Below are positions 24,732 through 33,237 of a stretch of 36,820 nt of DNA, piece after piece. The position numbers and the translations under genes were made by a program. This DNA is from Planctomycetota bacterium. GTDB taxonomy: Bacteria > Planctomycetota > UBA1135 > GCA-002686595. The stretch covers positions 1 through 36,820 of the forward strand of contig JANQEJ010000157.1 of the NCBI GenBank assembly GCA_028278425.1. Reading direction: 5' to 3'. The notes beneath the pieces were generated by a model that had not been told where the DNA came from, did no database searches, and saw nothing but the letters and a program-made list of their open reading frames with translations. How positions within the stretch are numbered: the first letter of the stretch is position 1; each line of letters begins with the position of its first letter.

Positions 24732-27316
24732 AACGTGAAGTTCAGCGAGACGGCGTTGCTCGCGAACGTCACCACGCCGCTCACCGGGTTGATCGTGATG
24801 TAGGCGTGGTGCGCCGTCGTCCCGATCAGGGTGGTGAACCCGGACGGTAGATCGAAAGCCGCCGTGGCGTCGCCGGAGCTGTCGAGCGTGCCGAACGAGC
24901 TCACGAGCGGCGGCTGGTTGGCGTTGACCAGCGTGATGTTGAAGTACGCGTCCTGGTTGAGATCGACGTGCACCGGGCCGATGTCGAAGCCGGGCGCCGT
25001 GCCCGTGACCGTGCCCAGCAGCAGGTAGAGCTCGCCGCCGAAGGCCGGGTCGGCGTTCAGGACGAAGTTCTGCTGGCCGCCGAGGATCGTGCCGATCGAG
25101 CCGGTGTCCGCGCTCAGCGGCTGGCAGTCGTCCGGCGTGCCGTCCTGGTCGAGGTCGAGCGAGACGCCGGTCAGGATGTCCATGTCGTCGGAGAGGAGGT
25201 TCCCGTTGCAGTCCGGGCAGCCGTTCTCGCTGACCACGATGTCGTCGATCGCGGCCTCGACGATCGAGCCGCTCCCCTCGTCGCTCGCGATGAAGCGGAC
25301 CCGCACGTTCGAGGTAGGAGTGACGAAGTCGCCGACGCGGAACTGATGGAGGTTCCAGCCGCCCGAGACGTCGGATCCCGTCGGGCCGACGGTCTCGACG
25401 TTGACCCACGTCGAGCCGTTGTTGGATATCTCGACGACGAAGACGTCGGCCTCGGGCGACGCGCCGCCGGTGTTGGAGTACCAACGCCAGTAGCTGATCG
25501 TGGGCTCGACGTGGTTGGAGAGGTCGATGGCCGGCGACGTCAGGGTCGACTTGCCGTCGTCCACGTCGTTCTCGCCGATGCTGCCGCCGAAGCTGCCCTG
25601 GCCGGTGAAGTAGCACTGCGTGCCCGGGCTCGAGTGATCGTCCTCGGGCTGCGCGCCCGTGCCGATCGGGTTGCCGCGCACCCAGACGCCGGTGGTCGCG
25701 TCGTCGCCCGCGGCGCCGACGGTCCAGCCCGAGGCGCTTTCGAGCGCGTCGGAGAAAACGGTGGTCTGCGAGGGCGTCGCGGTCGCCTGGTAAGGTCCGG
25801 CGCCGCCGGGCGGGTCGACCCAGGTGATGCCGGTGCTCGACTGCGCGGAGAGGTAGAACTCGACGCCCGAGCCGCAGGGCAGCGACGGGAAGTCGGCGCT
25901 GAAGTTTCCTCCGCCGAGGTCGACCAGGTCGACGCTGACGGTGCCCTGGCCCACGTCGTAGTGGAGCTGGGCCGTTCCGGGCACCAGCGCGCCGGCGAAC
26001 GACTCGCCGACCTGCACGTCGAGCGACTCGCCCGCCGGGTCGAGCAGCGTCGGGAGGCCCGACGGGTAGGTGAACGTGATCGGCGGATCGCCGACCCACA
26101 CGAGGAAGAGCCCGCGCTCCATGTCGCTGCACACGATGACGCCGCTCGGGAGGAAGGGATAGTTGCTCCACATCCCGTTGAACGAAGCGCCGTCGCCGCC
26201 GGGGTCGGTGTCGAAGTAGGCCGTCTCGAACGGGCTCAGCGGGTTGCTCGCGTCGAAGACGCGCAGGCCGCTCCTGTAGTTCGCCTCGTAGATGAAGTCG
26301 CCCTTGACGTACAGGTTGTGCCCGACCGCCGTGTTGCCGTTGTTGAAGGAGCCGCGGTAGACCGGATTGGTCAGGCTCGTGACGTCGATGATGTACGTCG
26401 TCGTCGGCATGCTCCCGTTCTCGTCGAGCTCGTCGTTGACGTAGAGGATCGTGCCGTCGTCGGAGAGCCAGGCCTGGTGCGAGTAGTCCGCGCCCGGCCA
26501 GGTGATCTGGCCGACATGCTGGATGTTCCCCTTGACCGTCACGTCCAGGATGCTCAAGCCCGTGCTGCTGAAGCCGCCGTTGAAGCCGCTGCAGCAGAAA
26601 GCGATCTGCTTGCCGGCGTGCGGGCCCGAGGTGAACGTCTTGATCTGGGCGTCGTGGACGTAGCGGTCGTCCCACTGCGCCACGAGCGACGGGCTCGCCG
26701 GGTTCGCCAGGTTGTAGATGCGCAGCCCCTCGTCGCTGCCGCCGGTGCGGTAGAGGAAGCCCGACTCCTCGTCGATCGCGACGTTGTGCGTCGCGGTCGT
26801 CCCGCCCGAGGTCACGGTGTTCACGAGCGTGACCTGCCCGTTGTCGATGTTGGCCAGGTTCATGACCTGGATGCCGCCGCCGCCCTCGCTGACCGAGTAG
26901 GCGTAGGTCTGGTACGTCTTCGTGTCGCGCCAGAGGCTGTCCGGGCCGTTGATGGTCGCCACGAGCTGCGGGTTGCTCGGATCGGTGACCTCGACGAACG
27001 AAGTGCCGTCGTAGTGGCAGAAGATCGCGTACTCGCGTCCGGACGGGGAGACGTAGCCCCAGCAGTCGGCGCCGTTGTCCGGGCTCCCGAAGTCGCTGAG
27101 CGGCATCCAGGAGATGAGCGTGGCGTTCTGGGCCGGGAAGGTGGTACCGGCGAAGCTGCCGCCCCCCTTGCCGAGCGCTCCGGCGCTGTAGCCGGGCCCC
27201 CGGTACGCGGGCTTTCGGTGGAGGATCTTCGGATCGTCCTCGTGCGCGAGCCCGTGGAGGGCCAGGGCGGAGACGGAGAGGGCCGAGAGCAGACCGAGGC
27301 GGACGACGTGGGTCAT
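24728..27316 (-). CDS. Secreted choice-of-anchor B family (LVIVD repeat) protein with C-terminal beta module
   Basis: 862 aa. Signal peptide MTHVVRLGLLSALSVSALALHGLAH. The N-terminal ~430 residues are an LVIVD-type propeller typical of the choice-of-anchor B family: DFGSPDNGADCWGYVSPSGR, FVEVTDPSNPQLVA, THNVAIDEESGFLYRTGG, LRIYNLANPASPSLVAQWDD, THE YVHDAQ-type motif, DYSHQAWLSDD, and TAVGHNLYVKGDFIYEANYR. A linker and a jelly-roll-like domain follow (about 560-700: ESASGWTVG, SPAIDLSNHVEPTISYWRW, AAIDDIVV), then a calcium-loop segment DCNGNLLSDDMDILTG and DLDQDGTPDDC. Residues 734-862 are a module closely similar to the end of the DUF1028 protein. The family is defined by a constant N-terminal part joined to varying C-terminal sorting signals, so this module is an anchor candidate. 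Confidence 0.92.
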   Translation of the reverse strand: MTHVVRLGLLSALSVSALALHGLAHEDDPKILHRKPAYRGPGYSAGALGKGGGSFAGTTFPAQNATLISWMPLSDFGSPDNGADCWGYVSPSGREYAIFCHYDGTSFVEVTDPSNPQLVATINGPDSLWRDTKTYQTYAYSVSEGGGGIQVMNLANIDNGQVTLVNTVTSGGTTATHNVAIDEESGFLYRTGGSDEGLRIYNLANPASPSLVAQWDDRYVHDAQIKTFTSGPHAGKQIAFCCSGFNGGFSSTGLSILDVTVKGNIQHVGQITWPGADYSHQAWLSDDGTILYVNDELDENGSMPTTTYIIDVTSLTNPVYRGSFNNGNTAVGHNLYVKGDFIYEANYRSGLRVFDASNPLSPFETAYFDTDPGGDGASFNGMWSNYPFLPSGVIVCSDMERGLFLVWVGDPPITFTYPSGLPTLLDPAGESLDVQVGESFAGALVPGTAQLHYDVGQGTVSVDLVDLGGGNFSADFPSLPCGSGVEFYLSAQSSTGITWVDPPGGAGPYQATATPSQTTVFSDALESASGWTVGAAGDDATTGVWVRGNPIGTGAQPEDDHSSPGTQCYFTGQGSFGGSIGENDVDDGKSTLTSPAIDLSNHVEPTISYWRWYSNTGGASPEADVFVVEISNNGSTWVNVETVGPTGSDVSGGWNLHQFRVGDFVTPTSNVRVRFIASDEGSGSIVEAAIDDIVVSENGCPDCNGNLLSDDMDILTGVSLDLDQDGTPDDCQPLSADTGSIGTILGGQQNFVLNADPAFGGELYLLLGTVTGTAPGFDIGPVHVDLNQDAYFNITLVNANQPPLVSSFGTLDSSGDATAAFDLPSGFTTLIGTTAHHAYITINPVSGVVTFASNAVSLNFTF

Positions 27317-27357
27317 GGGGCGCGGTCCCGGGAGGCTGGCGGGGGTCGGGGAGGTAC

Positions 27358-27405
27358 GGGACGGTCCTGGGCCGTCCCGAGGGGGAGGCCGCCTGTACCG
27401 GCGGC
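27358..27405 (-). other. Two hairpins in the upstream leader of the choice-of-anchor B gene
   Basis: GGGACGG (27358-27364) pairs with CCGTCCC (27372-27378), and GCCGCC (27388-27393) with GGCGGC (27400-27405). They lie 42-89 bp ahead of the start codon on the minus strand. They may be part of the 5' leader or the 3' end of the upstream kinase transcript. The rest of the 193-bp gap is GC-rich, with another inverted repeat GCCGCG/CGCGGC after the kinase stop. Confidence 0.4.
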
Positions 27406-27509
27406 GGCGTAGATGGTAACCCTCAGACGCGCCCCAAAGGCGCCGCGTTCCGTCCCGCTCCGCGGCGGGCTCGGAAGGCGAACCGAACCGTTACACCCGG
27501 CGGCGGGCG

Positions 27510-29357
27510 CTAGGCGGCGTCGCCGGGATCGGCCGGCGCGGGCTGCTCGGCGCTCGGGAGCGCGGGATCGGCCTCCTCGAGATGGAGGAGACGGCGGCAG
27601 GTGGCGATCAGACCCTGCCGGTCGATCGGCTTCGTCGCGTAGTCGGTGCAACCCGCCGCGATGCACTTGTCGCGGTCGCCCGCCATCGCGTGGGCCGTGA
27701 GGGCGATGATCGGGAGCGTGAACCCCTCGTTGCGGAGCTGCCTGGTGGCCTCGTAGCCGTCCATCACGGGCATCTGCATGTCCATGAGGATCAGGTCGAA
27801 CGGACGCCCGTCGTCGCGCGCCACGCGGGCGGCGCGGCATCCCGCACGGCCGTCGTCGGCCACCTCCACGTCCGCGCCCGCCTTCTTGAGGACGGTGGAG
27901 ATCAGAAGCTGGTTGACCGCCCCGTCCTCGACGAGGAGGACGCGGCGCTCGAGCGTCTGGGCGGTGGACTCGCGCGCGGGCCGGTCGGATTCCTCGGGCG
28001 GCGCCGGCGCGGCGCCGGGATCCTCCAGGGAGCTCGCGTCGATGGCGCCGACGTCGAGCCGCAGCGTGAACGTGCTGCCCTTGCCGATCTCGCTCGCGAC
28101 GGAGATCGAGCCGCCGAGCATCAGGGCGAGGCGCTTCGAGATCGCGAGCCCGAGCCCCGTGCCCCCCACCTCGCGGGTGAGCGAGGTGTCGGCCTGGCTG
28201 AACGCGTCGAACAGCGTCGGCAGGTCCTCGGCGTCGATCCCCATGCCCGTGTCGGCCACGTCGAAGCGCAGGAAGGTGCGGTCCGTGCCCGGGACGGGCT
28301 CCGTCCCGACGACGAAGCGCACCGAGCCCTCCTCGGTGAACTTGATCGCGTTGCCGACCAGGTTGATGAGCACCTGGCGCACGCGGATCTGGTCGCTCTC
28401 GACCTTGGCGGGCAGCGGACCGGAGTACTCGAGCTCGAAGCGCAGGCCCTTCTCGTCCGCCTGGGTCCGCATGAGCTGCATGACCTCCCGAACGAGCTCC
28501 ACGGGCGAGAACTCGCCGATCGAGAGCTTCATCCGCCCCGACTCGATCTTCGAGATGTCGAGGATGTCGTTCAGGATGGTCAGGAGGTGCGTGCCGCTGC
28601 GGCGAATGATGTCGCCGTACTTCAACCGGTCTTCGAGCGGCACCGTCGGGTCGCAGATGAGGTCGCCGTAGCCGAGGATGCCGGTCATCGGCGTGCGGAT
28701 CTCGTGGCTCATGTTCGCCAGGAACTCCGACTTCGCCTGGTTGGCCGCCTGCGCGCGCAGGTTGGCCTCTTCGAGCAGCTTGTTCGCGCTCTCCAGCTCC
28801 GAGGCACGCTCGCGGAGCTGTTGCTCAGCCTGGTGCAGCTCCATCATGCGCTCGCGGTCGCTACGGATCAGGTTCCACTTCTCCGTGAGCGCGACGGCAA
28901 GTTGGCGCACCTCGACCGGGTCGAAGGGCTTCTTCAGGATCAGGAGGCGGTCGGACGATCCGAGCACGTCGACGATCTCGTCGAACGAGTAGTCGGCGTA
29001 CGCCGTGCAGATCACGACCTGGAGGTCCTGATCCTCATCCCACAGGCGCTTGATCGTCTGGATGCCGTCCCAGCCGGGAGGCATGCGCACGTCGACGAAG
29101 GCGAGCGCGAACGGCGCGCCCTTCTCGACCGCTCCGCGGAGCATCTCGAGCCCTTCCTTGCCCTGCGTCGCCGTCTCGAGCAGGAACGACGGTCCCGCGG
29201 TGCTCGGCTCGGCGGAGGTGCTTCCCAGGAAGGCGGAGCGCGCGTTCTGGAACGAGCCTTTGTCGCGCTCCGGAGAACCCAGGATCTTCTGGAAGTCCTC
29301 GTGGATGTCCTCGTTGTCGTCGATGATGAGGATTCGACGGTTGAGTTCGGTGGTCAT
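27510..29357 (-). CDS. Hybrid response regulator/histidine kinase (REC-HisKA-HATPase-REC)
   Basis: 615 aa, cytoplasmic. The first receiver domain (about 8-160) has acidic pair D13-D14, phospho-acceptor D89 (FVDVRMPPG) and K143 (LKKPF), with an inserted Ser-rich loop at 45-60. A coiled coil (about 165-210) leads to HisKA with H218 ([10 protein letters not shown]) and a HATPase domain with N-box ([10 protein letters not shown]), DTGMGI and [10 protein letters not shown] Pro/Glu linker precedes a second receiver with D526 (LILMDMQMP) and K577. The layout suits a relay in which an upstream kinase controls the first receiver. It starts seven bases after the upstream kinase gene with no ribosome binding site of its own, so coupling is likely. 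No DNA-binding output is present; the final target is unknown. Confidence 0.95.
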   Translation of the reverse strand: MTTELNRRILIIDDNEDIHEDFQKILGSPERDKGSFQNARSAFLGSTSAEPSTAGPSFLLETATQGKEGLEMLRGAVEKGAPFALAFVDVRMPPGWDGIQTIKRLWDEDQDLQVVICTAYADYSFDEIVDVLGSSDRLLILKKPFDPVEVRQLAVALTEKWNLIRSDRERMMELHQAEQQLRERASELESANKLLEEANLRAQAANQAKSEFLANMSHEIRTPMTGILGYGDLICDPTVPLEDRLKYGDIIRRSGTHLLTILNDILDISKIESGRMKLSIGEFSPVELVREVMQLMRTQADEKGLRFELEYSGPLPAKVESDQIRVRQVLINLVGNAIKFTEEGSVRFVVGTEPVPGTDRTFLRFDVADTGMGIDAEDLPTLFDAFSQADTSLTREVGGTGLGLAISKRLALMLGGSISVASEIGKGSTFTLRLDVGAIDASSLEDPGAAPAPPEESDRPARESTAQTLERRVLLVEDGAVNQLLISTVLKKAGADVEVADDGRAGCRAARVARDDGRPFDLILMDMQMPVMDGYEATRQLRNEGFTLPIIALTAHAMAGDRDKCIAAGCTDYATKPIDRQGLIATCRRLLHLEEADPALPSAEQPAPADPGDAA

Positions 29358-29364
29358 GGGGGTG

Positions 29365-31266
29365 TCAAGCGGCCTGTTTCACGGAAGCCGCCTCCATCGG
29401 GATGCTGAGGATGAACCTGGCTCCCTTGCCGAGGCCCTCACTCTCCGCCCAAAGCTGCGACTTCATCTCGGTCGCGGCGTTGGCGGAGATGTGCAGGCCG
29501 AAGCCGTGCCCATCCTTCCGGGTGGTGAACCCGTGGTTGAAGATCTTCGCCAGGTTCTCCTCCGAGATGCCCGGACCGTTATCCTCCACCGTGATGCGAG
29601 CGGTGTCGTCCACCCGGCACACGCGGAGAGTCAAGCGTTTCTCCTCGACACCGTAGTCGTCCAGAACCTGGCGAGCGTTCTGGATCAGGTTGACGAGAAT
29701 CTCCATTAGCTTGTGCTTGTCGACGGCGACTGCGGGCAGCTCCTCGTAGTCGCGCACGACGTCGAGATCGCCCGTGAAGCCGTAGGCCTGCTTGCACATG
29801 TTCAGCGCGGCGTCGACCTGCTCCGGCAGGTTCGCGGGCTCGAAAACGCCGACGGTGCCGGCGTAGCTCTGCTGGCTCCGGACCAGCTCGATGATGTGCT
29901 CGACGCCCTTCCCGAGTGCCCCCAGCTCGGTCAGGATCGTCTCGCGCTGCTGCGACATCTCGCGGGTCAGCTCGCCGAGGAAGGGCAGGAACTGCTGCCC
30001 CTGCGGGTCGTTGGTCACGAAATGGCCCAGGTCGTCTCTGCGGGCCTCCAGGACCTCGGTCATCGACTTCAGGTCCGCGACCGAAAGCTGCTCGGCCTTC
30101 CGCTTCACCACGTTCGCGGACACGTTGACGCTGTTCAGCACGTTGCCGACGTTGTGCAGCACGCCGGTCGCGATCTCGGACATGCCGGCGAGCCGCGCGG
30201 TCTTGACGACCTGCTCGCGCGACTTGGCGAGCTTGTCCATCATCGCGTCGAACTCCTTCGAGAGGAGCCCGAGCTCGTCGTCGCGCTCCATGGCGACCTT
30301 GACCGTCGTGTCCTCCGTCTTGCCGATCTCGATCGTGTGCGTCGTCAGCTTGCTGAGCGGCTGGATCACGATCCGCTGAAGGAGGCGCATCAGCACGAAG
30401 AGGATCACGAGCGCGGTCGCCACCGTGGAGAGCAGCGCGAAGTTGAAGATGCGGAACCCGCTCGCCGTGATGTCGCGATCGAACTTCGCGCGCATGAGCA
30501 GAGTCGGCGCGCCGACCAGGTTGTGCAGCTTCGCGTAGACGTTGAGGGTGCCGTCGTCGGCGACGTCGGACACCGGCAGCGGGGAGGCCGTGATCTGGTC
30601 CTTCAGCTCCCGCTCGCGCTCCGGGAGCTTCTCGTCCTCGAGCGGCCAGATGTCGACCTCGACCTTGACCCGTTCGCCGAGCGCGGCGCGCAGCGTGTCG
30701 TCGTAGAACCGTCCGAGGATGACGCAGCCCGGAGAAGATCCCTCGCCCGCGAGATCCGGGATCCGCTGCCCACTGACGAGCATCGGTCCGTGCTCCGTGA
30801 TCATCAGTCCGGCGGTCGACCCGGTGTCCTCCGCGGTGAGCATCACGGGGTGACGGTTGCCGATCGACCTGCCCGGGAACTCGCGGACCGCAATTGGCGC
30901 GCGCGTCTCGGTCTCCTCGATCCGACCCCAGACGACGTTGCCCTCGGCGTCGCAGTAGTAGAGGAGGTTGACGTCGAGACTCTCCAGCGCCTTCGGCCCG
31001 AGAACGTCCGCCTCGTACGCGGGGTTCTCGCCGTGCAGGTAGCGGAACGCGTCGTTGCGATGCGCCAGGCTGCGCGCGCGGGTGGCCAGGTCCTCGGTGG
31101 CGGCCTCGACGCCGGCCTGCACGCGGTGCACGTCCTTGATCGCCTCGCGCTCCTCAAGCGCCTCGAACGGAGCAGCCACCATCGTGTGCATGAGGAACAC
31201 GTCGACGGTCACGTACACGACGGCGATCACCGTCAGCGTGAGGACGATCTTGCTCCGGAGGGACAT
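29365..31266 (-). CDS. Transmembrane sensor histidine kinase (CHASE4-like, HAMP, non-canonical H-box)
   Basis: 633 aa. A first TM segment (about 7-27) and a second (about 275-297) flank a ~245-residue outer sensor domain with the pattern of CHASE4 ([49 protein letters not shown]). A HAMP domain (about 298-352, [22 protein letters not shown]) follows. The phospho-acceptor helix reads [20 protein letters not shown] with H371; Asn follows the His where HisKA kinases have Glu or Asp, and no Pro is found, so it belongs to a separate H-box class. The HATPase domain is intact (N-box [25 protein letters not shown]). It lies between the HAMP-like gene and the hybrid kinase, and probably signals to the first receiver of the latter. 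The ligand is unknown. Confidence 0.93.
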   Translation of the reverse strand: MSLRSKIVLTLTVIAVVYVTVDVFLMHTMVAAPFEALEEREAIKDVHRVQAGVEAATEDLATRARSLAHRNDAFRYLHGENPAYEADVLGPKALESLDVNLLYYCDAEGNVVWGRIEETETRAPIAVREFPGRSIGNRHPVMLTAEDTGSTAGLMITEHGPMLVSGQRIPDLAGEGSSPGCVILGRFYDDTLRAALGERVKVEVDIWPLEDEKLPERERELKDQITASPLPVSDVADDGTLNVYAKLHNLVGAPTLLMRAKFDRDITASGFRIFNFALLSTVATALVILFVLMRLLQRIVIQPLSKLTTHTIEIGKTEDTTVKVAMERDDELGLLSKEFDAMMDKLAKSREQVVKTARLAGMSEIATGVLHNVGNVLNSVNVSANVVKRKAEQLSVADLKSMTEVLEARRDDLGHFVTNDPQGQQFLPFLGELTREMSQQRETILTELGALGKGVEHIIELVRSQQSYAGTVGVFEPANLPEQVDAALNMCKQAYGFTGDLDVVRDYEELPAVAVDKHKLMEILVNLIQNARQVLDDYGVEEKRLTLRVCRVDDTARITVEDNGPGISEENLAKIFNHGFTTRKDGHGFGLHISANAATEMKSQLWAESEGLGKGARFILSIPMEAASVKQAA

Positions 31267-31306
31267 ACGGTATCGACTCGCCGGGGAATGCCGTCGACCG
31301 CGCGGA

Positions 31307-31801
31307 TCAACCGGCGGCGCGCTTCTCCTCTGCTCCCAGCATCTTCGTCTCGACGTTTTCCGGGCTCTGGTCGTCGAACGCGCGCCGGCGGACCGGCTCG
31401 GTGGCCTGGTTGATCAGCTCGCAGAGGTTCCAGAGCTCGTCTCCCTCGCGGATCTTGCACGGGCCGACCTGCTCACCGGCGATCACCTGCTTCAGGTACT
31501 GCTCGAAGCGGAAGATCGGCCCGGCGAAGCGGTGCGTCACCAGCACGCCGACGGCGAAGATCAGCGGCAGGAGCAACCCGAACGTGAAGAGCAGGATCTC
31601 GAACAGGACGTGCGGTACCGCGTCGACGAGATACTGCCCGCCGGAGGGGAGCTCGGTGGAGAGCTCGGTCAGCCGGTTGGCGAGCAGCAGAGACTGCAAC
31701 AACACGGAGAGCGCCGACAATCCGACGAAGATCGAAACAACCTTCAGTTGAAGGCTCGGTTTGATGATCTTGATTCGGCGCTTGTATTTCGTCTGGGCCA
31801 T
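31307..31801 (-). CDS. Two-TM HAMP-like membrane protein
   Basis: 164 aa. A basic N-terminus (KYKRRIKIIKPS) leads into a TM segment (about 20-41), a short outer loop, a second TM segment (about 66-88) and then HRFAGPIFRFEQYLKQVIAGE, a HAMP-like helix start as seen in small signalling proteins with the THRFAGPI motif. The second HAMP helix is IREGDELWNLCELINQATE. No kinase, receiver or methyl-acceptor domain follows. It is the first gene of the signalling unit, 40 bp before the sensor kinase, and could pair with it in the membrane (inference). An SD-like GAGG lies about ten bases before the ATG. Function is otherwise unknown. Confidence 0.82.
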   Translation of the reverse strand: MAQTKYKRRIKIIKPSLQLKVVSIFVGLSALSVLLQSLLLANRLTELSTELPSGGQYLVDAVPHVLFEILLFTFGLLLPLIFAVGVLVTHRFAGPIFRFEQYLKQVIAGEQVGPCKIREGDELWNLCELINQATEPVRRRAFDDQSPENVETKMLGAEEKRAAG

Positions 31802-31939
31802 GGCGGGGGGCCTCGGGGAACGGGAGAGCGGTTAGACCCACTCTCGGATCGACTTGGGGAGGGTGTGTCCTTTAGAGGGGCAGGTCGTCAGCGCGAGCTT
31901 TCGCGAAGGAAAGGTGGGGGGAAAACGTTTCCGGTCGGG

Positions 31940-33229
31940 TCAGAGCGCCGCGCTCCATTGCTCGCGGTCGGGCGGCAGTTCCCGCCCGGTGATGCGCTTC
32001 AGCGCAGACCAGGCGGCGGAAGAAATCTCCTCGTCGCGGTGGTCGAGCAAGTCCACGAGGCTCGCTACGACGCCGTGCGAGCGAAAGTGCCCCAACGTGG
32101 AACAAGCGAGGATGACGAGCTCGGGCTCACGCCGCTCCAGAACGGGGGCCAGCGCCTGGGCCAGCTCGTGGCGGTACATCCCGTGCTGGCCGATCTCGAG
32201 GATGGCGCGCAGAGCCTTCGTCGAGTCGCGCGAGCTCAGGTCGCGAAAGCAGGCGGCGGACTCCTTCGTCCACCATTGCATCTCGTCCCGGTACCACGTG
32301 TCCCACTTGCGGTACTCCGTTCGGAAGTTGCGCGACGTGATCTTGCGCAGCGCGTCGCCGGCGGTGTCGCGGATGTTCTGGTCTTCGTGCTCCAGGCACT
32401 GCACGAGCGCCGCCGCGGCGTCGTAGTCCTCCAGGCTCGCGAGGGCCTGCATGGCGAGGCGAACCGTGGTGGAGTCGTTGCCGCGAAGATGAGAACGCAC
32501 GTTGGTGAGGACGAACTCGTCGACGGGGTGCGGAACCTCGTCCCCGATCTTCGCGATCTCGGAAAGCACGATCGGGTCCGCCTCCCCCACCCGCGACAGG
32601 AGCGTCGAGAGCACGTGCAGCGCGTCCTCGGTCCCGAGCGCCCCGATCCGCCTCACCATCGGCGCCAGAAGCGAAGCCTCCGAGTCGCTAAAGTGACTTC
32701 GCAGCGCCCACGCGCCCTTGGGCTCGCGCTCCAGGATTCGCCCGAGCGAGTCCTCGAAGACCGCGCGGCGTGAGCGCGGCACGCCCACCTCTTCCGCGGG
32801 CGGCGAAGCGAGGTGGATCAGGAGCAGGATGTCCTGCTCCGTACCGACCTCGGCCAGGACGCGCATGGCCGTCCGGCGTTCCGGCTCGGGCGCCTGGGAA
32901 GCCGACACCGTGTCCAGAAAGTCGCGCAGGAGCCCCAACGGCTGGCCGGTCAGGACCGCGAGCACCGCCGCGTCGAAGGCGGCGGTCAGAGCCCGCGTCT
33001 CGCCGGCTTCGTTTCGAACGGCCCCCTCGGCGAGAATCCCGAAGAGCTCGGGGATCGCGTCCGGTCCGAGCGCGCGCAGGCCGCCGCGGAGCGCGCCGCG
33101 ATCGGGCTCCTCGGCCTCCATCGCGGCGAACAGAAGCTCGGCCGCCTCCCCGTCTTTCGCCCCGCCCGCTGCCGAGCACGGCAGGACGAGGAGCAAGGCG
33201 GCCAGCGCCGCTGCGGGGACCCGGATCAT
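31940..33229 (-). CDS. Secreted HEAT-repeat protein at the end of the pilin operon
   Basis: 429 aa. A signal peptide (MIRVPAAALAALLLVLPCSAAGG; the Cys is followed by SAA, so lipid modification is possible but not clear) is followed by alpha-helical HEAT/PBS-type repeats: GLRALGPDAIPELFGIL, VRRIGALGTEDALHVLSTLL, RLAMQALASLEDYDAAAALVQCL, NIRDTAGDALRKIT, VILACSTLGHFRSHGVVASLVDLL and EEISSAAWSALKRITG. An aromatic insertion (YRKWDTWYRDEMQWWTKE) interrupts them near residue 315. HEAT solenoids bind proteins; no enzyme motif was seen. It begins eight bases after the PilX-like gene stop, so it belongs to that operon and may help assemble or bind the pseudopilus (inference). The 138-bp gap downstream of its stop holds two small inverted repeats but no clear terminator. 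Confidence 0.85.
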   Translation of the reverse strand: MIRVPAAALAALLLVLPCSAAGGAKDGEAAELLFAAMEAEEPDRGALRGGLRALGPDAIPELFGILAEGAVRNEAGETRALTAAFDAAVLAVLTGQPLGLLRDFLDTVSASQAPEPERRTAMRVLAEVGTEQDILLLIHLASPPAEEVGVPRSRRAVFEDSLGRILEREPKGAWALRSHFSDSEASLLAPMVRRIGALGTEDALHVLSTLLSRVGEADPIVLSEIAKIGDEVPHPVDEFVLTNVRSHLRGNDSTTVRLAMQALASLEDYDAAAALVQCLEHEDQNIRDTAGDALRKITSRNFRTEYRKWDTWYRDEMQWWTKESAACFRDLSSRDSTKALRAILEIGQHGMYRHELAQALAPVLERREPELVILACSTLGHFRSHGVVASLVDLLDHRDEEISSAAWSALKRITGRELPPDREQWSAAL

Positions 33230-33237
33230 GAGCTTGG

